Source: Molossus alvarezi
Taxonomy: Eukaryota; Chordata; Mammalia; Chiroptera; Molossidae
Direction: 5' to 3'
Length of the DNA: 64,000 bases
Assembly (NCBI GenBank): GCA_037176705.1
Contig: CM073885.1
Coordinates: 215,772,290 to 215,836,289, forward strand
Positions 1 through 10,384 of this stretch are shown here, in pieces. The notes below the pieces were generated by a model. It was given only the letters and a program-made list of their open reading frames with translations. It was not told the origin of the DNA and made no database searches. Every line of letters starts with the position of its first letter. Position 1 is the stretch's first letter. The position numbers and the translations under genes are program-made.

Positions 1-200
1 CCCTGTGCTCATGATGAACAGATACATGGCACATGTGCCTTCCCATCCCCTTCTGCACCCATTGCAGACATTGATAATCAATCATAGCACACTTGAGGCC
101 AGACTTGGTCTCAGCAGCCTGCTGAGACAGTGATGCAGGCAACCATACTAGCTGATTTGTCATCCTGAGGCTGACGTAGCCAGTTATTTTCTAATCACAA
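1..200. other. Unique sequence, nothing recognised
   Basis: I see no repeat signature, long open frame or obvious motif here. It abuts the possible LTR that begins near 201. Confidence 0.5.
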
Positions 201-945
201 TGGGGAGGCAAGAGTGTCAGTTCGGATAAACTGAGAAACAGCCAACGTGGGATGAGACCTATAAGGGCTTTATTGGGAGAAATGCTAGTGTAGATAAAGG
301 GGAAGCAGGGAGGGGAACTGTTGTAGACAAGGAGGGTCTTCAGACTACAGTGCAGGTTTGACCGTGGTGAAAGGATAGAAGTAAGGATCGGATAGGTAGG
401 ATCTCCGGCTGTGGCACAGTTCTGAGAACGTCTCAGCCAGGATGAGGGGTGTCCCGAGTAAAGGTGTCTTTTAGAAGAATGCCCTGTTGGGCAGGAAGGG
501 GCAGCCGGGGGGGAGTGTGACCTTGGAGTTGATAGCCACAAGTCAGCTGAATCCTTGGTGAAGATTTGAATGCACACTTCCATTGCAGTCATGGCAAGTA
601 GCTCTGGAAGTGTCTTGGCAGGGTCCTGTAGATCACGTAGGAACTATGTGCTGCTGCTAATGCTGGTGATGCGGAGCCACTGAAAGTTTCTCAGCAGCTG
701 GAAGATTAGAGCTCCATTTCTCTTTCCCAGAGGGGGGGCATCTTCTGGAGTCTTGAGGAGTTGGATGTGGAAAGAGTTCCTGTGTGTTTGAGGAGCCCCT
801 GGCTCCTCCCCTCACCACCAAACCCCAAGGAAGAAGAGGAAGTGGCAGCCACTCTTTTTGTCCTGTAACAACTGATCCCTGATCTTATCCCTTCATTCTG
901 TGAGAAATGATGTTTCACTTAGCAAAAGTCATTCTCTTTGTTACA
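201..945 (-). repeat. Possible solitary LTR (unclassified)
   Basis: The block starts with TG (201) and ends with CA (945), as LTRs do. On the minus strand it carries an AATAAA signal (269-274 on plus) about 70 bp before its 3' end, followed by a T/C-rich stretch, which resembles an LTR R/U5 layout. No internal retroviral coding sequence flanks it, so if real it is a solo LTR. The flanking five bases (CACAA on the left, AGGGT on the right) do not match, so target duplications are not seen. A 133-codon open frame inside it (191-592 minus) has no recognisable domain. It could instead be unique sequence with a chance signal. Confidence 0.3.
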
Positions 946-1404
946 AGGGTTGTAAAATCATAACATATGCTTTATCAAGTATTTAAAAAATATTGCTATG
1001 TACATTGGTACCTAAAACATTAGAATGTGTTTAAGATCTTTAAATATTTCCTGAAATTAGAAATACAGAAATGTTTATACAGCTCATTGGCTTCCTCCCA
1101 AATTATATTTTCACTGGAAGACATAGGCATTTATCTTTCTCATGTGATGGACACTTTTTTTTTCTTAACAAATGAAGATTCTGCCACTTCGACAGTCACT
1201 GACAGTAAGTAGCACCTCAGCAGGGCTCCTGGGCTGGTAACTCAGTTCATTCCTTACTCAGTGATCTCGTCCTGCACACCAGTCTCAGAGCAGGTGGGGA
1301 TGAAGGTGTATTTCCGCAAGATTACACCACACTGTACCAATGACAGCACTCACAGTTACTACCTGCCAGTTATTGACTATCCATTGCCAAGGCACTGCAT
1401 TTGA
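946..1404. other. AT-rich unique sequence
   Basis: AT-rich DNA with short T-runs. There is a CAGTAAGT-like string near 1203, but no acceptor or coding frame accompanies it. No repeat family was recognised. Confidence 0.5.
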
Positions 1405-1570
1405 AATGCATTAATATTAAGTGTTTATAACAATCCTATGAGGTAGATGGTACTACCCCTTTAAAAAAAGGGGGGGGGGATCAGAGAAGTTAATGAGGTT
1501 ACCAAAGTCAAATAGTTAGTGGCAGAACTGATTTAAAACCACAAATCCTTTGGCTCCAAATCCCAAGCTT
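1405..1570 (-). repeat. MIR SINE fragment
   Basis: Reads as the reverse complement of MIR. It has a degenerate 'aacaatcctatgaggtag' block, then an 'agagaagttaa' block, a 'gtcaaatagttagtggcagaa' block and a final 'ggctccaaatccc'. The block order is correct for a minus-strand MIR. A 9-G run (1471-1479) interrupts the place where the consensus has a short pyrimidine/purine step. Confidence 0.7.
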
Positions 1571-1816
1571 TTAATTAATGTTTGGGGTTACTCACAATGA
1601 GTCAGAAGCTGTAGGTCAAATCAATTTATAGCAGGGCCTGCTGCATATAATACTATACCCCTTCCTCCCACAGTTTGATCAAATTTTCTTTTAGCGCTAG
1701 ATGCAAATATCATTAGATGAAAACCCTTATCTAAATATATTAATCATGCCCCACACCTTAAGGCTAGCTTCAGAAAAAGGAGCTTTAGTACAGGGGTTTT
1801 TCTAATGCACATTAAA

Positions 1817-2190
1817 AATAGAGGGCCTGGAGAGGATTGTGCTGAGCAAAGTAAGCCAGTCAGAGAAAGACAAGTGCCACATGATCTCACTTATTTATGA
1901 GTATCGTGAACAAAACAAGCTGTCAACCAAAAGAGATCCAGGATCACGGAAGTCAGGAACAGACTGACTAACCTCAGAGGAAAAGGGAGTGGGGGGATTG
2001 GGAAGAGATAAACCAAAGAACTGATATGCATATATCCATAACCAGTGAACACAGACTACAGTGTGGAGAAAGCAGGAGGAGGGTGGGAGTGAGGAGGAGG
2101 GGTCAATGGGGGAAAAGGGAGGTTAATTCTAATACTTTGAACAATATAGAACTAAAATAAAATATAACATAAAAATAAAGTTAAGTAAAA
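1817..2190 (+). mobile_element. L1 3' end (5'-truncated)
   Basis: Begins in the last codons of L1 ORF2: the 'cagagaaagacaag...atgatctcacttattt' segment matches the ORF2 end seen at 34.77 kb. It continues through a G-rich L1 3' UTR ('gggagtggggg', 'ggagggtgggagtgagg') into an A-rich tail with AATAAA-like strings (2155-2190). This is a dead, heavily 5'-truncated insertion. I did not find a convincing target duplication. Confidence 0.8.
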
Positions 2191-2203
2191 AGAGGATGCT
2201 TTC
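2191..2203. repeat. Target-site duplication, left copy
   Basis: AGAGGATGCTTTC is repeated exactly at 2380-2392 and brackets the short L1 insertion 2204-2379. Confidence 0.9.
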
Positions 2204-2379
2204 GGGGAGAGATAAACCACAGAACTTATATGCATGCATATATGAACAATGGACATGGACAACAAAGGTGGGGACAGGGTGGGGAGGGAGCGGGAGGGGG
2301 GAATCAGTGGGTGAAAAATGGAAAACATCTGTAACAAAAATTAATTAATTAATTTTAAAAATTAAATTTTAAAAAAAAA
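2204..2379 (+). mobile_element. Very short L1 3'-UTR insertion with perfect TSD
   Basis: About 176 bp consisting only of the distal L1 3' UTR: 'agataaaccacagaacttat', a G-rich stretch, then 'aacatctgtaac' and an A-rich tail. The same order ends the L1 at 34.88-35.03 kb. It is bounded by identical 13-bp duplications (2191-2203 and 2380-2392), the mark of target-primed reverse transcription. It landed in the A-rich tail of the previous L1 (1817-2190), so it is the later event. Confidence 0.92.
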
Positions 2380-2392
2380 AGAGGATGCTTTC
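2380..2392. repeat. Target-site duplication, right copy
   Basis: Exact copy of 2191-2203. The first base could also be counted as the last A of the tail. Confidence 0.9.
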
Positions 2393-3469
2393 TCTGTTTC
2401 TCTCTTCTCAAAATTACATGGAAGCCAAGGGCAGTGTTATAAGCAATAGGTGAACAGAAGCCATGTCTAGCTTATCCCTGGTTCCTAGCACTGTGCCTGG
2501 CACCTAAGGGAAGTTCTAAGCTCTATGGCCATTGCATGAAGGATTGCTGGCATATCATGGGCAGGAAAAGAATACCATAAGTTTACTTACATTAAGATGA
2601 AAACATATCTAGAATGTTGTGTGCCCCAAGTATGGTCAGTAGCCTACTCTTCTTTGAGGTTGAGGGAGGTTCGTTGTGGATCTGATTTTCCGAAAGGACA
2701 CAAAAAGGGGCAGTTGGCTTAGCCATTAAGAGGAGAAAATGAAAAGAAACATCTGTCCACTGTTTTTAAAAAAAAAAAGCCTTATTACAGGTCCTGGGAA
2801 AATGTGTGCAGCAGATCAAAACAGCCAGGTGCTTGGAGAACAGCCCTCTGGGGCCAGCTGGCAGAGGACAGCTGATCTTCAGAGTGGATGGGAAAAAACA
2901 TCTGAAAGATGAAGAGTTAGCCCTGGAAAGGGCACAGGAAAGCACCCAGTGTGAGGGAGGCTATGGACAACCGTAAATTATATGGATGAGAAAAGAAAAA
3001 GGAGCACAATTTAGAAGGTGCTAATGTCTAATAAAAGGCCTGTAATTAGTAGAGGCAGATGTCCAGCTAGGAAATCAGTTGTCCCTTCAGATGTTGGGGG
3101 TGAGAAGATGTGCACAGCATTCGAGAGGTGGAGAGACTGACTCGATGCTCTGATGAGCCCGAGCACCTCCAGCCAGGGAACCGCCAAGCTGGGGGCTCTA
3201 AATTACAAGGCAATTGTCTGTGGGTTGAAGGAAGGGGATGGGAAACTACCCAAATTGGACAAATACCATGCAATTATCAATGGCTTTATGGGGGGAGAAA
3301 TCCAAAATGTTTTGGATTTTGAACTTCTTGTCAAGTAAAATGATGGACTATATGTATAAGGGAGAAATACAAAGTACTGCTGAGGTCCCCCTACTCCCTA
3401 CCCCTCCACTCTCTTCTTCACTTGTGTTCCCAAGGCAACAGCATACTGTAAATAACAACTAACACTGCT
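2393..3469. other. Unique sequence, nothing recognised
   Basis: About 1.1 kb with only short A-runs (for example 2766-2777) and small overlapping open frames around 3070-3460 that show no domain or codon signal. No repeat family was recognised. Confidence 0.5.
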
Positions 3470-3605
3470 TGGCACTTGTTGCATTTAGGCACTATTTTAA
3501 GTTTTTTACATAGATTAAATTGTTGATCCTCACAAAAGCCCTCTGAGATGACACTTCTTTATCCCTATTTTACAGATGAGGCAAATGGGTCACAGAGAGG
3601 GAATT
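3470..3605 (-). repeat. MIR SINE fragment
   Basis: Reverse-complement MIR: 'ttttacatagattaaattgt', 'gatcctcacaaaagccctct' and 'attttacagatgaggcaaat' occur in the expected order, and the copy ends at 'cacagagaggg'. The 5' half of MIR is missing. Confidence 0.8.
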
Positions 3606-3685
3606 GATAAAAGGAAAAAAAGAGCACCTAACACCTAATAGGGTAAGAAAACGTAGCCCCACCAGTGTTAAAACAAACTACTGGT

Positions 3686-3940
3686 GCCCTGGTCGGTTAG
3701 AGCAGGGTGGTTAGAGCGTTGGCCTGCAGTCCAAAGAGACCCGGGTTCGGTTCCCGCTAAGGGCACGTACCTTGGTTGCAGTTTGTCCCCGGCCCTGGTT
3801 GGTCGTGCGGGTGGCAGCCACTCGATGTGTCCCTTTTACATAGATGTTTCTCTCTCTCTCTCTCTCTCTCCCTCCCACTTTATCTGAACAAAAAATGGAA
3901 AAAATGTCCTTGGGTGAGGATAAAAAATTTTTTTAAAAAG
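3686..3940 (+). mobile_element. Ves SINE (full length)
   Basis: tRNA-derived SINE typical of bats. It shows the head 'gccctggtcgg', a tRNA-like region with box B 'gggttcggttcccgc' (about 3743-3757), the body 'cggccctggttggtcgtgcg', a (CT)n block (3850-3872), the 'tccttgggtgaggat' tail motif and an A-rich end. A short 'gagcagggtggttagagc' stretch near box A looks like a small internal duplication. The target duplication CTACTGGT is at 3678-3685 and 3941-3948. It would have been transcribed by RNA polymerase III and mobilised by L1. Confidence 0.93.
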
Positions 3941-4022
3941 CTACTGGTTATAGTAACTGAGAGCTAGAGATGAAAGGTAGAAAGGACAGATAGGGAAAAT
4001 GGGCAAAAAAACGAAGCTAGAA

Positions 4023-4065
4023 GAATAACCTTTGATTTGGGGGTGGGGTAGGGTGGGGTGGTGGA
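4023..4065 (+). other. G-quadruplex-type G-rich tract
   Basis: Contains four or more G-runs of at least three separated by one or two bases (GGGGG-T-GGGG-TA-GGG-T-GGGG), about 4037-4060. This is the canonical G4 pattern. No neighbouring gene suggests a role. Confidence 0.5.
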
Positions 4066-4263
4066 GACTAATCTTAAAGGAATAAAGGTAAGTAATAGAC
4101 CTAAAGTCTATAAAATTTGACCAACATTTACATATTAAAGGGACTTTAGAGCTAGAGCACAATCTTTAAATTCTGAAAATAAAACATTTCGTCTAGATCC
4201 TCAAGTTAGCCTAGTGATGTTGAAAAAGCTCTGGGAATAAAAGGAAGCAAAGAAGGGGGGGAA

Positions 4264-4447
4264 GCCCTGACCAGGTGGTTCAGTGGTTGGAACATTGTCC
4301 CACACACCAAAAGGCTGCAGATTCGACCCCCAGTCGGGGTGCGTACTGGAGGCAACCGATCGATGTTTCGCTCTCACATCAATGTTTTTCTCTCTTCTTC
4401 CCTTCTTCTGTGTCTAAAAATCAATTAACAAAAACATATCCTCAGGG
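4264..4447 (+). mobile_element. Ves SINE, older subfamily
   Basis: Starts 'gccctgaccaggtggttcag' and keeps the tRNA-like region (box B 'gattcgacccccag'), then 'gatcgatgttt', a CT-rich block and a tail 'catatcctcaggggg'. It is shorter than the copy at 3.7 kb because it lacks the 'ccggccctggttggtcgtgc' insert, so it belongs to a different, more diverged subfamily. No clear target duplication. Confidence 0.88.
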
Positions 4448-5682
4448 GGTGGGGAGTCAGCAGACGTGGAGGACACAGAACACACTGTTGACAGTATGGT
4501 GTTGACCATCTGTCACGGTCCATAAACCCTCAGGGCTTTGGCGCCCAAGCCCAGAAACTCTCATGTCTTCTGTAGGGTCCTGGGAGAGAAATTAACAGGC
4601 TCCACTCGCGTGGCACAGCAGTCTGTTGTTACACATATGTTCAAACTGAGACTGTCTTCCAAGAGAAGCTGTTTTTCATTCATGCATGTGTACGCTGAAT
4701 CAGCCAACCAACTTCTAGTGGTCCAAGGCCACTCTTAGCTGATGTCTTTACTTGCCCTTGCCTGTCTCCCACCCACTGCTGCCTTCAAAGCAGGTGACGA
4801 GACCCCAAGTCCTATAGACTGAGTCAATGTACAGGGCTCTGTCTGCCTTACGATTCTCAACTTATCACAGCAAAAGACACTGTTGCTAAGAACTTGGCCA
4901 GGGAAATTGCAAAGATGTTTTCCACCAGGAAAAAATATGCAAATAAACTGTTTTGAAAGGAAGTATGGGGCAAATCCAGAATCTTAGCTTCTGAGCTGGA
5001 GCAGAGAGAACCAAGAAGTTAATGTGATTGTCTGTGGCTCAGAAATAGAAATGTAGCGACTCCATTGCTTTCAGTGTCCTTGTGGAGTCAGAAAGCTGAA
5101 AGATAAAACAGGAATACTCCAAACTTGATCAAGTTATCAAGTTGGAGACCTCAAAATACGAGCTTAGATTAAAATCTTTTCTCATTTCATAAGATGCCTG
5201 ACATGCTTATTTGAAGTCTTTGCACGGCAAATATAGAAGGGGTTAGCTTTCCTCGCTGCTCTGGTGTGACTTTTGGAGTGCCCAGTTCCTGGCCACTCTG
5301 CCCCTCCTCTGCTGTTGTCAGAAGAAAATTCCTTCCCAGCCCATTTTCCTGTATCTTAAAGGTTACTGTCTCTTCTGTGAGGAATCACTTACTCTCTTAA
5401 ACCATCATGTTGAGGTATGAGCTAGGTGCAGACAGTCCACTTCCTGAGAGGAGGGAGGGACAGGAATACTTCTCCCAGCTGGAAATCTTAGCCAACTGGG
5501 CAGGCAGAAGGTTGTATGTGTGTGCCTGCCTGCCCATCAACTTGATTGCTGGCAACAACTGTGTTGTCAATTTATCAGGTGAATCTTTGCGATGAACTGA
5601 TGTATAGACCTCTATTTAGGCTCACTGATTTATTTTCTCAATGTACTAGTAAACATAGGGCTCTCTACACTGTTTAGTCCAA
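4448..5682. other. Unique sequence, nothing recognised
   Basis: About 1.2 kb without recognisable repeats. Short open frames at 4538-4738 and 5407-5595 show no known domain. Confidence 0.5.
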
Positions 5683-5830
5683 CAGTGGTTCTAAACATTG
5701 GCTGCGCATTGTCGTTATCTGGGGAGCTGTAAAACACCCCACAGGAGACTCAGATTCCGTTGGTCTGGGTGTGGCCTGTGCATCAGGACCTTCAAAAGCT
5801 CTGAAGGTGATTCTAATTTGCGAACAAAAC
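5683..5830 (-). repeat. MER5-type hAT-Charlie remnant
   Basis: Starts with the hAT-like terminus 'cagtggttctaaac'. It proceeds through 'ggggagctgtaaaacacc', 'gagactcagattccgttggtctgggtgtggcc' (blocks read separately) and 'aaggtgattctaatttg', the order expected for a MER5A/B-like nonautonomous hAT element. Its far terminus is worn away. No transposase is present and it is inactive. Confidence 0.65.
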
Positions 5831-6469
5831 TAAGCACTAAAGACATAGAGTTACAAACTAATGAGAATCCTAAGGATTCCTCAGGCTACTGGGCCAGATG
5901 AAAGGACCCGGTATAGTGACACAATTAGTCAAAAGGAGGAAGACATTAAAAATCACTATGTCAATGCAGCTATTTCTGTTTACAAAACAGTAGCATGATC
6001 AGCTGTGAGTCAGTACGGGAGGCCACAGAAAACACTGGATCTCTTCCAAGTTGTATTTTTATAGTTAATCCATTTGTATCAAGGTAGGTTATGATTCCCC
6101 TCTCTTAAACACTAGGAGATGCTCAGGAAGCCTGGAGGCCAAGCACAGCTTTATTAGCAACGTGTTCACTGATTCTCCCTGGAGTTCAAGTAACAGAGTG
6201 ATCTCTGCAGACAAAACCCACTGCTGTCAGTGCACATCAAGACAGACACCAAATCAAGTCGTTCACCCTGTTCTCCAAATGAACACACTATGAAACCAGA
6301 AAACTATGCCACTGGGGTCTGGAAAAGGAAGTGTCATTCAGGGTCTCCTTGTCTTTCTGCATCTCGACACCCAGGCAACTTTCAAGACTTGACTTGGTTT
6401 TAGTGAAGGAATTCCTTCCCTTGTAATTGTATCAAATCCGATCGGTGATGACATGCCACCTTCACCCAG
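5831..6469. other. Unique sequence, nothing recognised
   Basis: No repeat or gene signature is visible in this 0.6 kb stretch. Confidence 0.5.
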
Positions 6470-6700
6470 CACTGCTATGAAGCAGGCATTTTGCTAAGGG
6501 CTTTATATGGATTATCTCATTGCATCCTCACTTTCTCTACAGGAAGTAGCCTCTGTTTTCCCTCATTTCACAGGAGAAGAAATTGAGACTTATTGTGGCC
6601 TTATGATGTGTTCATTATCTAGAGGCTAGTCAATAATAGAGCAAGGATTTTAGAGCTGTCACTTCAAAATCCGAGCTTTTGTCACTGTGCTATGCCCTTG
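6470..6700 (-). repeat. MIR SINE (nearly full length)
   Basis: Reverse-complement MIR order is retained: 'gctaagggctttatatggat', 'atctcattgcatcctcac', 'catttcacaggagaagaaat', 'gctagtcaataatagagc' and finally 'gtcactgtgctatgcc'. It is highly diverged, as expected of this ancient family. Confidence 0.75.
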
Positions 6701-7707
6701 GTTTATAGACTTCCAGGATAAAACAATTCAATTTTGCTTGTTTTTCAATCCGTTAGTTTAACCTTTCCTAGAATCTGAACCCTCGTAATTTTCTTGATGA
6801 GTAATTTTTTGGGTTGTTGATTTATTTAAAAATGTAACTTTCTCTAAGAGGTTGCTAAGGCATACGTGAGCTTCAAACAACAGCTGACCTTGTGATTCGG
6901 GATCGAGATGTTCCTTCATGCAATCTGACTAATCGCAAGACGGAAGCGCCTGGCAATAAAAACCGAGTCAGGAGCCGCTGGGCGAGCGTCTGTGCTGACT
7001 CACGCCCTCAGCGCTGCTGTTTCGTCAACACTGGAAACGCAATTTGATGCTTTATACTGTTCCTTTTCTGTTCTAGCTAACGGGTAGCGTTTTGCTCGAT
7101 CTGCCAGAGATACTTGAAAATCTTCCCAAAGCTATCGTTAGAGAGTAATGAAACGGGGCCAGCCTGTGTTTCTCTGCCCAGCGGTATGCGGAGGCCTGGG
7201 TGCGGTGTGAGCTGCGACGACACCTGGGCCTTTCTAACACTGACCCTCTTACCACAAAGTCATAAACCGACAGGACAGCCAATGAAGGCTTGGCTCATGC
7301 GTATTTGAATGCGTGTCGGTAGAAGGACACACATGTATGTGTCTTCTGCTAACTTGTGTCGTCATCGGAGTGCATGTTGAGTGAATGGCTTGGGCTTCGC
7401 TACTGTCTGAGCCTGCCCAGCTCTCTGTGGGCTGGCTCTTCTCCAACAGGAACGTTCCAGCCATTCTGTAGGGTGCCAGGGCTTCTTGCTCGGGGTTCTG
7501 CACTTGAACTCGGTGTCATTGGGTGAAACGCATCCATGTGGATCTATGGAAGCTCCAGCACCTCTAAAATAAGTTGCAACTTTTCAGAGTCTACCGAGGC
7601 CAGAAAGCCTAGAATAAGTAAATCTCAAGATCAGTTTATTTTCTTTTGAAGCTTTTACTCCTCTGAGGCTGAGACCAAATTTTTTACCTCCCCAAATAAA
7701 GCATGTA
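6701..7707. other. Unique sequence with a CpG-rich pocket
   Basis: No repeat is recognised. Between about 6920 and 7060 CpG dinucleotides are unusually dense for this window (about a dozen in 140 bp) and sit beside an NF-E2/MAF-type site (separate entry). This could be a regulatory element, but no transcript or conservation evidence is available here. Confidence 0.5.
6993..7003 (+). promoter_or_regulatory. NF-E2/MARE-type site
   Basis: TGCTGACTCAC fits the NF-E2/small-MAF-NRF2 consensus (T/C)GCTGA(C/G)TCA(C/T), with an embedded AP-1 heptamer TGACTCA. It lies in the CpG-rich pocket 6920-7060, which raises it slightly above chance. Function is inferred only. Confidence 0.35.
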
Positions 7708-7722
7708 GCAACGTGTCTTTTT
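7708..7722. repeat. Target-site duplication, left copy
   Basis: GCAACGTGTCTTTTT also occurs at 7971-7985, flanking the Ves SINE 7723-7970. Confidence 0.9.
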
Positions 7723-7970
7723 TTTTTTTTATCCTCACCAGAGGACATTTTTCCATTTTTTGTTCAGGTAGAGTGGGAGGGAGAGAGAGGAACAGAGAGA
7801 GAGAGAGAAACATCGACATGAAAGGGACACATCGAGTGGCTGCCACCCGCACGACCAACCAGGGCTGGGGACAAACTGCAACCGAGGTACGCGCCCTTAG
7901 TGGGAACCGAACCCGGGTCTCTCGGGACCGCAGGCCGACGCTCTAACCGCTGAGCCAAACCGGCCAGGGC
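7723..7970 (-). mobile_element. Ves SINE (full length, minus strand)
   Basis: Reverse-complement Ves. A poly-T run leads into 'atcctcaccagaggacattt', then a (GA)n block, 'atcgagtggctgccacccgc', box B complement 'gggaaccgaacccgggtc', and the head complement 'ccggccagggc'. It is flanked by a perfect 15-bp duplication (7708-7722 and 7971-7985). Box B is close to the tRNA consensus, so this is one of the younger copies here. Confidence 0.95.
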
Positions 7971-7985
7971 GCAACGTGTCTTTTT
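7971..7985. repeat. Target-site duplication, right copy
   Basis: Exact copy of 7708-7722. Confidence 0.9.
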
Positions 7986-8299
7986 ATACTATGGGCTCCT
8001 CTAACTTCCGCCTAAAGGACACAACAGGTTGAGAAGGTGATGGAAGAGCTTACGACCCCCTCGTTCACTGGTGGCACAGCCTGTGCGCTGCTGTCCCCTA
8101 ACTTTAGAAAAGATGCTCGTGGCAGAATGCAGGAGGTTCCGTCTGATGGGGAGACCAGGTTTCGTTTCCTTCTGATTGTGATAGATATTATTACTTATAT
8201 AATTATATACATGTAGTGATATGTATTTCTACTATACTATAATGTAAATTTTAACTAAAATGAATTTTGGAAACAATGCAAAGATATTTGTAAAACCTA

Positions 8300-8650
8300 G
8301 AGAGGCTGCAGTGGTCAGAATGACTCTGTGGGATTCACAGGGCTGCTCCACAGCTCCCTTGCCTTCCAGGCCCACAGTAGGACTGCAGTTCCCCACCATC
8401 CTCTTGACCTAGGTGTGGCCTTGAGACTGCCTTGGTCAACCAGGTGTGCATGCAGGGGAGCACTGTGCTCCTGGGCAGAATCTTTAAAGCTGCTGTGTGT
8501 TTTGAAAGGCTCACCTGCCACATGGTGGGTGGCTGCTCCCACAACCCGGATCCCTGATGGGATCTTCCTGTGGACCCACTGTGGACAAGTAGATGGAACA
8601 AGAAACATTCTTTTATGATTTGAAGCTACTGGATTTAGAGATTACTTGGA
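8300..8650 (+). repeat. Probable old LTR-like repeat (unclassified)
   Basis: The end reads 'aagaaacattcttttatgatttgaagctactgga', resembling the 'aataaa...ttgttttaagccactgaga' end of old MaLR-type LTRs, preceded by a moderately GC-rich body. Overlapping open frames of 88-97 codons on both strands (8315-8618) have no recognisable domain. Class is uncertain. Confidence 0.3.
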
Positions 8651-8888
8651 TTGGCAACATAGTCTGATTGATAAAAAAAAAAAAAAATCATCATATTAAA
8701 GCTCCCATGTTGAGAGGCAGTAGAAATACGACAAAGGAAATTGCTCAAGAGGAAAGGACTTGAAAATTGAAAATTGTTTGTTTGTTGTAAACTTAGGAAC
8801 TGCTGGCCAGAAAATGTAGGAAAGGATTAAAAAGTTATTAAATTGCCCAGGCCAAACCCTATAAATTCTCTGTTTTGTTGTTTGTTTG

Positions 8889-9175
8889 TTTTTCAATTGT
8901 AGTAAAATATATATGACATAACATTTGCTATTTTAACCATTTTTATGTGTATAATCAGTGGCATTAAGTACATTCACACTGTTGTGCAACCATCACCACC
9001 ATCAGCATCCAGAACCTTTTCATCATCCCAAACGGAAACTTGGTGCCTATTAGACCCTAACTCCCCATTCTCCCTTCCTTAACTCCTGGCCACCACCATT
9101 TACTTTCTGTCTCTACGAATTTGTCTTACCTCATAGTATAAGTCCAATTACATAGTATTTGCCCATCTGGGTCCT
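8889..9175 (-). repeat. Old L1 (L1M-type) 3' UTR, antisense
   Basis: Matches in order the common L1M 3' region read antisense: 'gtagtaaaatatatatgac', 'ggcattaagtacattcac', 'gttgtgcaaccatcaccacc', 'taactccccattctcc', 'gccaccaccatttac' and 'tctctacgaatttg'. It is ancient and truncated on both sides. Confidence 0.85.
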
Positions 9176-9195
9176 TTAAAGCCCCTCCCCCCTTT

Positions 9196-9413
9196 AATAC
9201 TCACTGGAGGATATGTTTATTGACTTGAGAGAGTAGAGGGGGGAAGGAAGGAGAGAGAGAGAGGAACATCACTTGGCTGCCTCCCATACCTGCTGGAACT
9301 AGGGATCAAACCCCCAACCTAGGTATGTGCCCTGACTGGGAATCAAACCCATGATCTTCCAGTGCACGGGCTGATGATCCAACCAACTGAGCCCCCCCCC
9401 CCCCCCCCCGGGC
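9196..9413 (-). mobile_element. Ves SINE, diverged, with poly-C replacement
   Basis: Reverse-complement Ves of the older, shorter subfamily: '(t)actcactggaggatatg', a (GA)n block, 'cacttggctgcctcccat', then 'gatccaaccaactgag'. Between the box A complement and the terminal GGGC, where other copies have about a dozen mixed bases, there is an uninterrupted run of 18 C (9392-9409). Confidence 0.85.
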
Positions 9414-10384
9414 AAGTCACTCCCCACCTTTTAATAAAAAGATTGCGTTCTAGTTTTTGCTACCAACCCCAAATCTGTGTGGCAATTTCTAAGACAGTTT
9501 TAGCTCAAAAAAGAGAGAGGAAGACAAGAACCCGTCCCAGTCGCTGACTGTTGCCTCTGGCAGTGGGTCAAGGTGGCTTTATGCTTTCTAGGCCAGGGGT
9601 TAGCAACCTTTCCAAATTGGAATGCCAGAGTTCCAAGCCCTGCACTTCCCCTGAGTCAGGGGTCAGGGGTCAGGGGTCACAGATGGTTTCAAGCCTCCAG
9701 TGACCAAGTTCTGCCTCCTGCTGATATGAGGAAAGGCAGATTGCTCTGTTCTGCAAATTGAGTGGAGGGACAGCTTTGATTTCTTTCAGATGTAGAGTAA
9801 ATGTTGAGCCCAGTGACAGCAGGTGGTTATAGCTTTCAGAAGTTAGCTGTGATAATGGTGACCGGTCCTAATGACATAGGGAACCATCCTCTGAACTATC
9901 CAAGAAGGGGGAAGCTTCTTTATCATACTTTTACTTGAATAAAAGGAAGTTGTCAGAGGAAGTTATTTGCCCTTTCTGGTCATTGCTCCCCGCTCCCCCA
10001 GAATTGCACCTGTTAGACTTGAGTAGGTAGTCTGAGGTAGACATCAGAGGGGCTGAGGGATAGCAGTGGGAGTGGGGTCAGAGAACTCCAGGTTGGAGGA
10101 TGCAAAATCATTTACATTCATGTGGTCCCCTGAGCTCCTGTTCAGGGAGGTGGGCTCGCCTTGGAGGTCATGGGTGAGCCATCAGAACCACCCCTGAAAT
10201 CTAGCTTCTGCATGCTCTGTTAGTGGGCCACATGGGCAGAGTAGTGAAATCCCTGTCTACTGGTAATATTAAAGTTTTTGTTTGAAAATTAGCAGAATCA
10301 AAGGTTTAGTTTTTTTAAGGGGTCATAGGAAATTTCAACAATTGCCTTAGAGATAACAAACTGTGCTCTGTCTTATGTATTTGC
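9414..10384. other. Unique sequence with a short 7-bp repeat
   Basis: No dispersed repeat is clear. At 9594-9613 the string 'caggggttagcaacctttcc' resembles a hAT-type terminus, but no partner end was found. A small direct repeat at 9653-9679 is listed separately. Confidence 0.45.
9653..9679 (+). promoter_or_regulatory. Tandem DR1-type nuclear-receptor half-sites
   Basis: Three perfect GGGTCA half-sites (9660-9665, 9667-9672, 9674-9679), each separated by one G, are preceded by GAGTCA (9653-9658). Direct repeats of RGGTCA with one-base spacing are the DR1 pattern bound by HNF4, RXR and PPAR family receptors. It may equally be a small slippage repeat (7-bp period). Confidence 0.4.

Noticed and set aside
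9594..9770. Possible hAT element starting CAGGGGTTAGCAACC
   Set aside because: Only one terminus is convincing; no inverted partner or 8-bp duplication was found.
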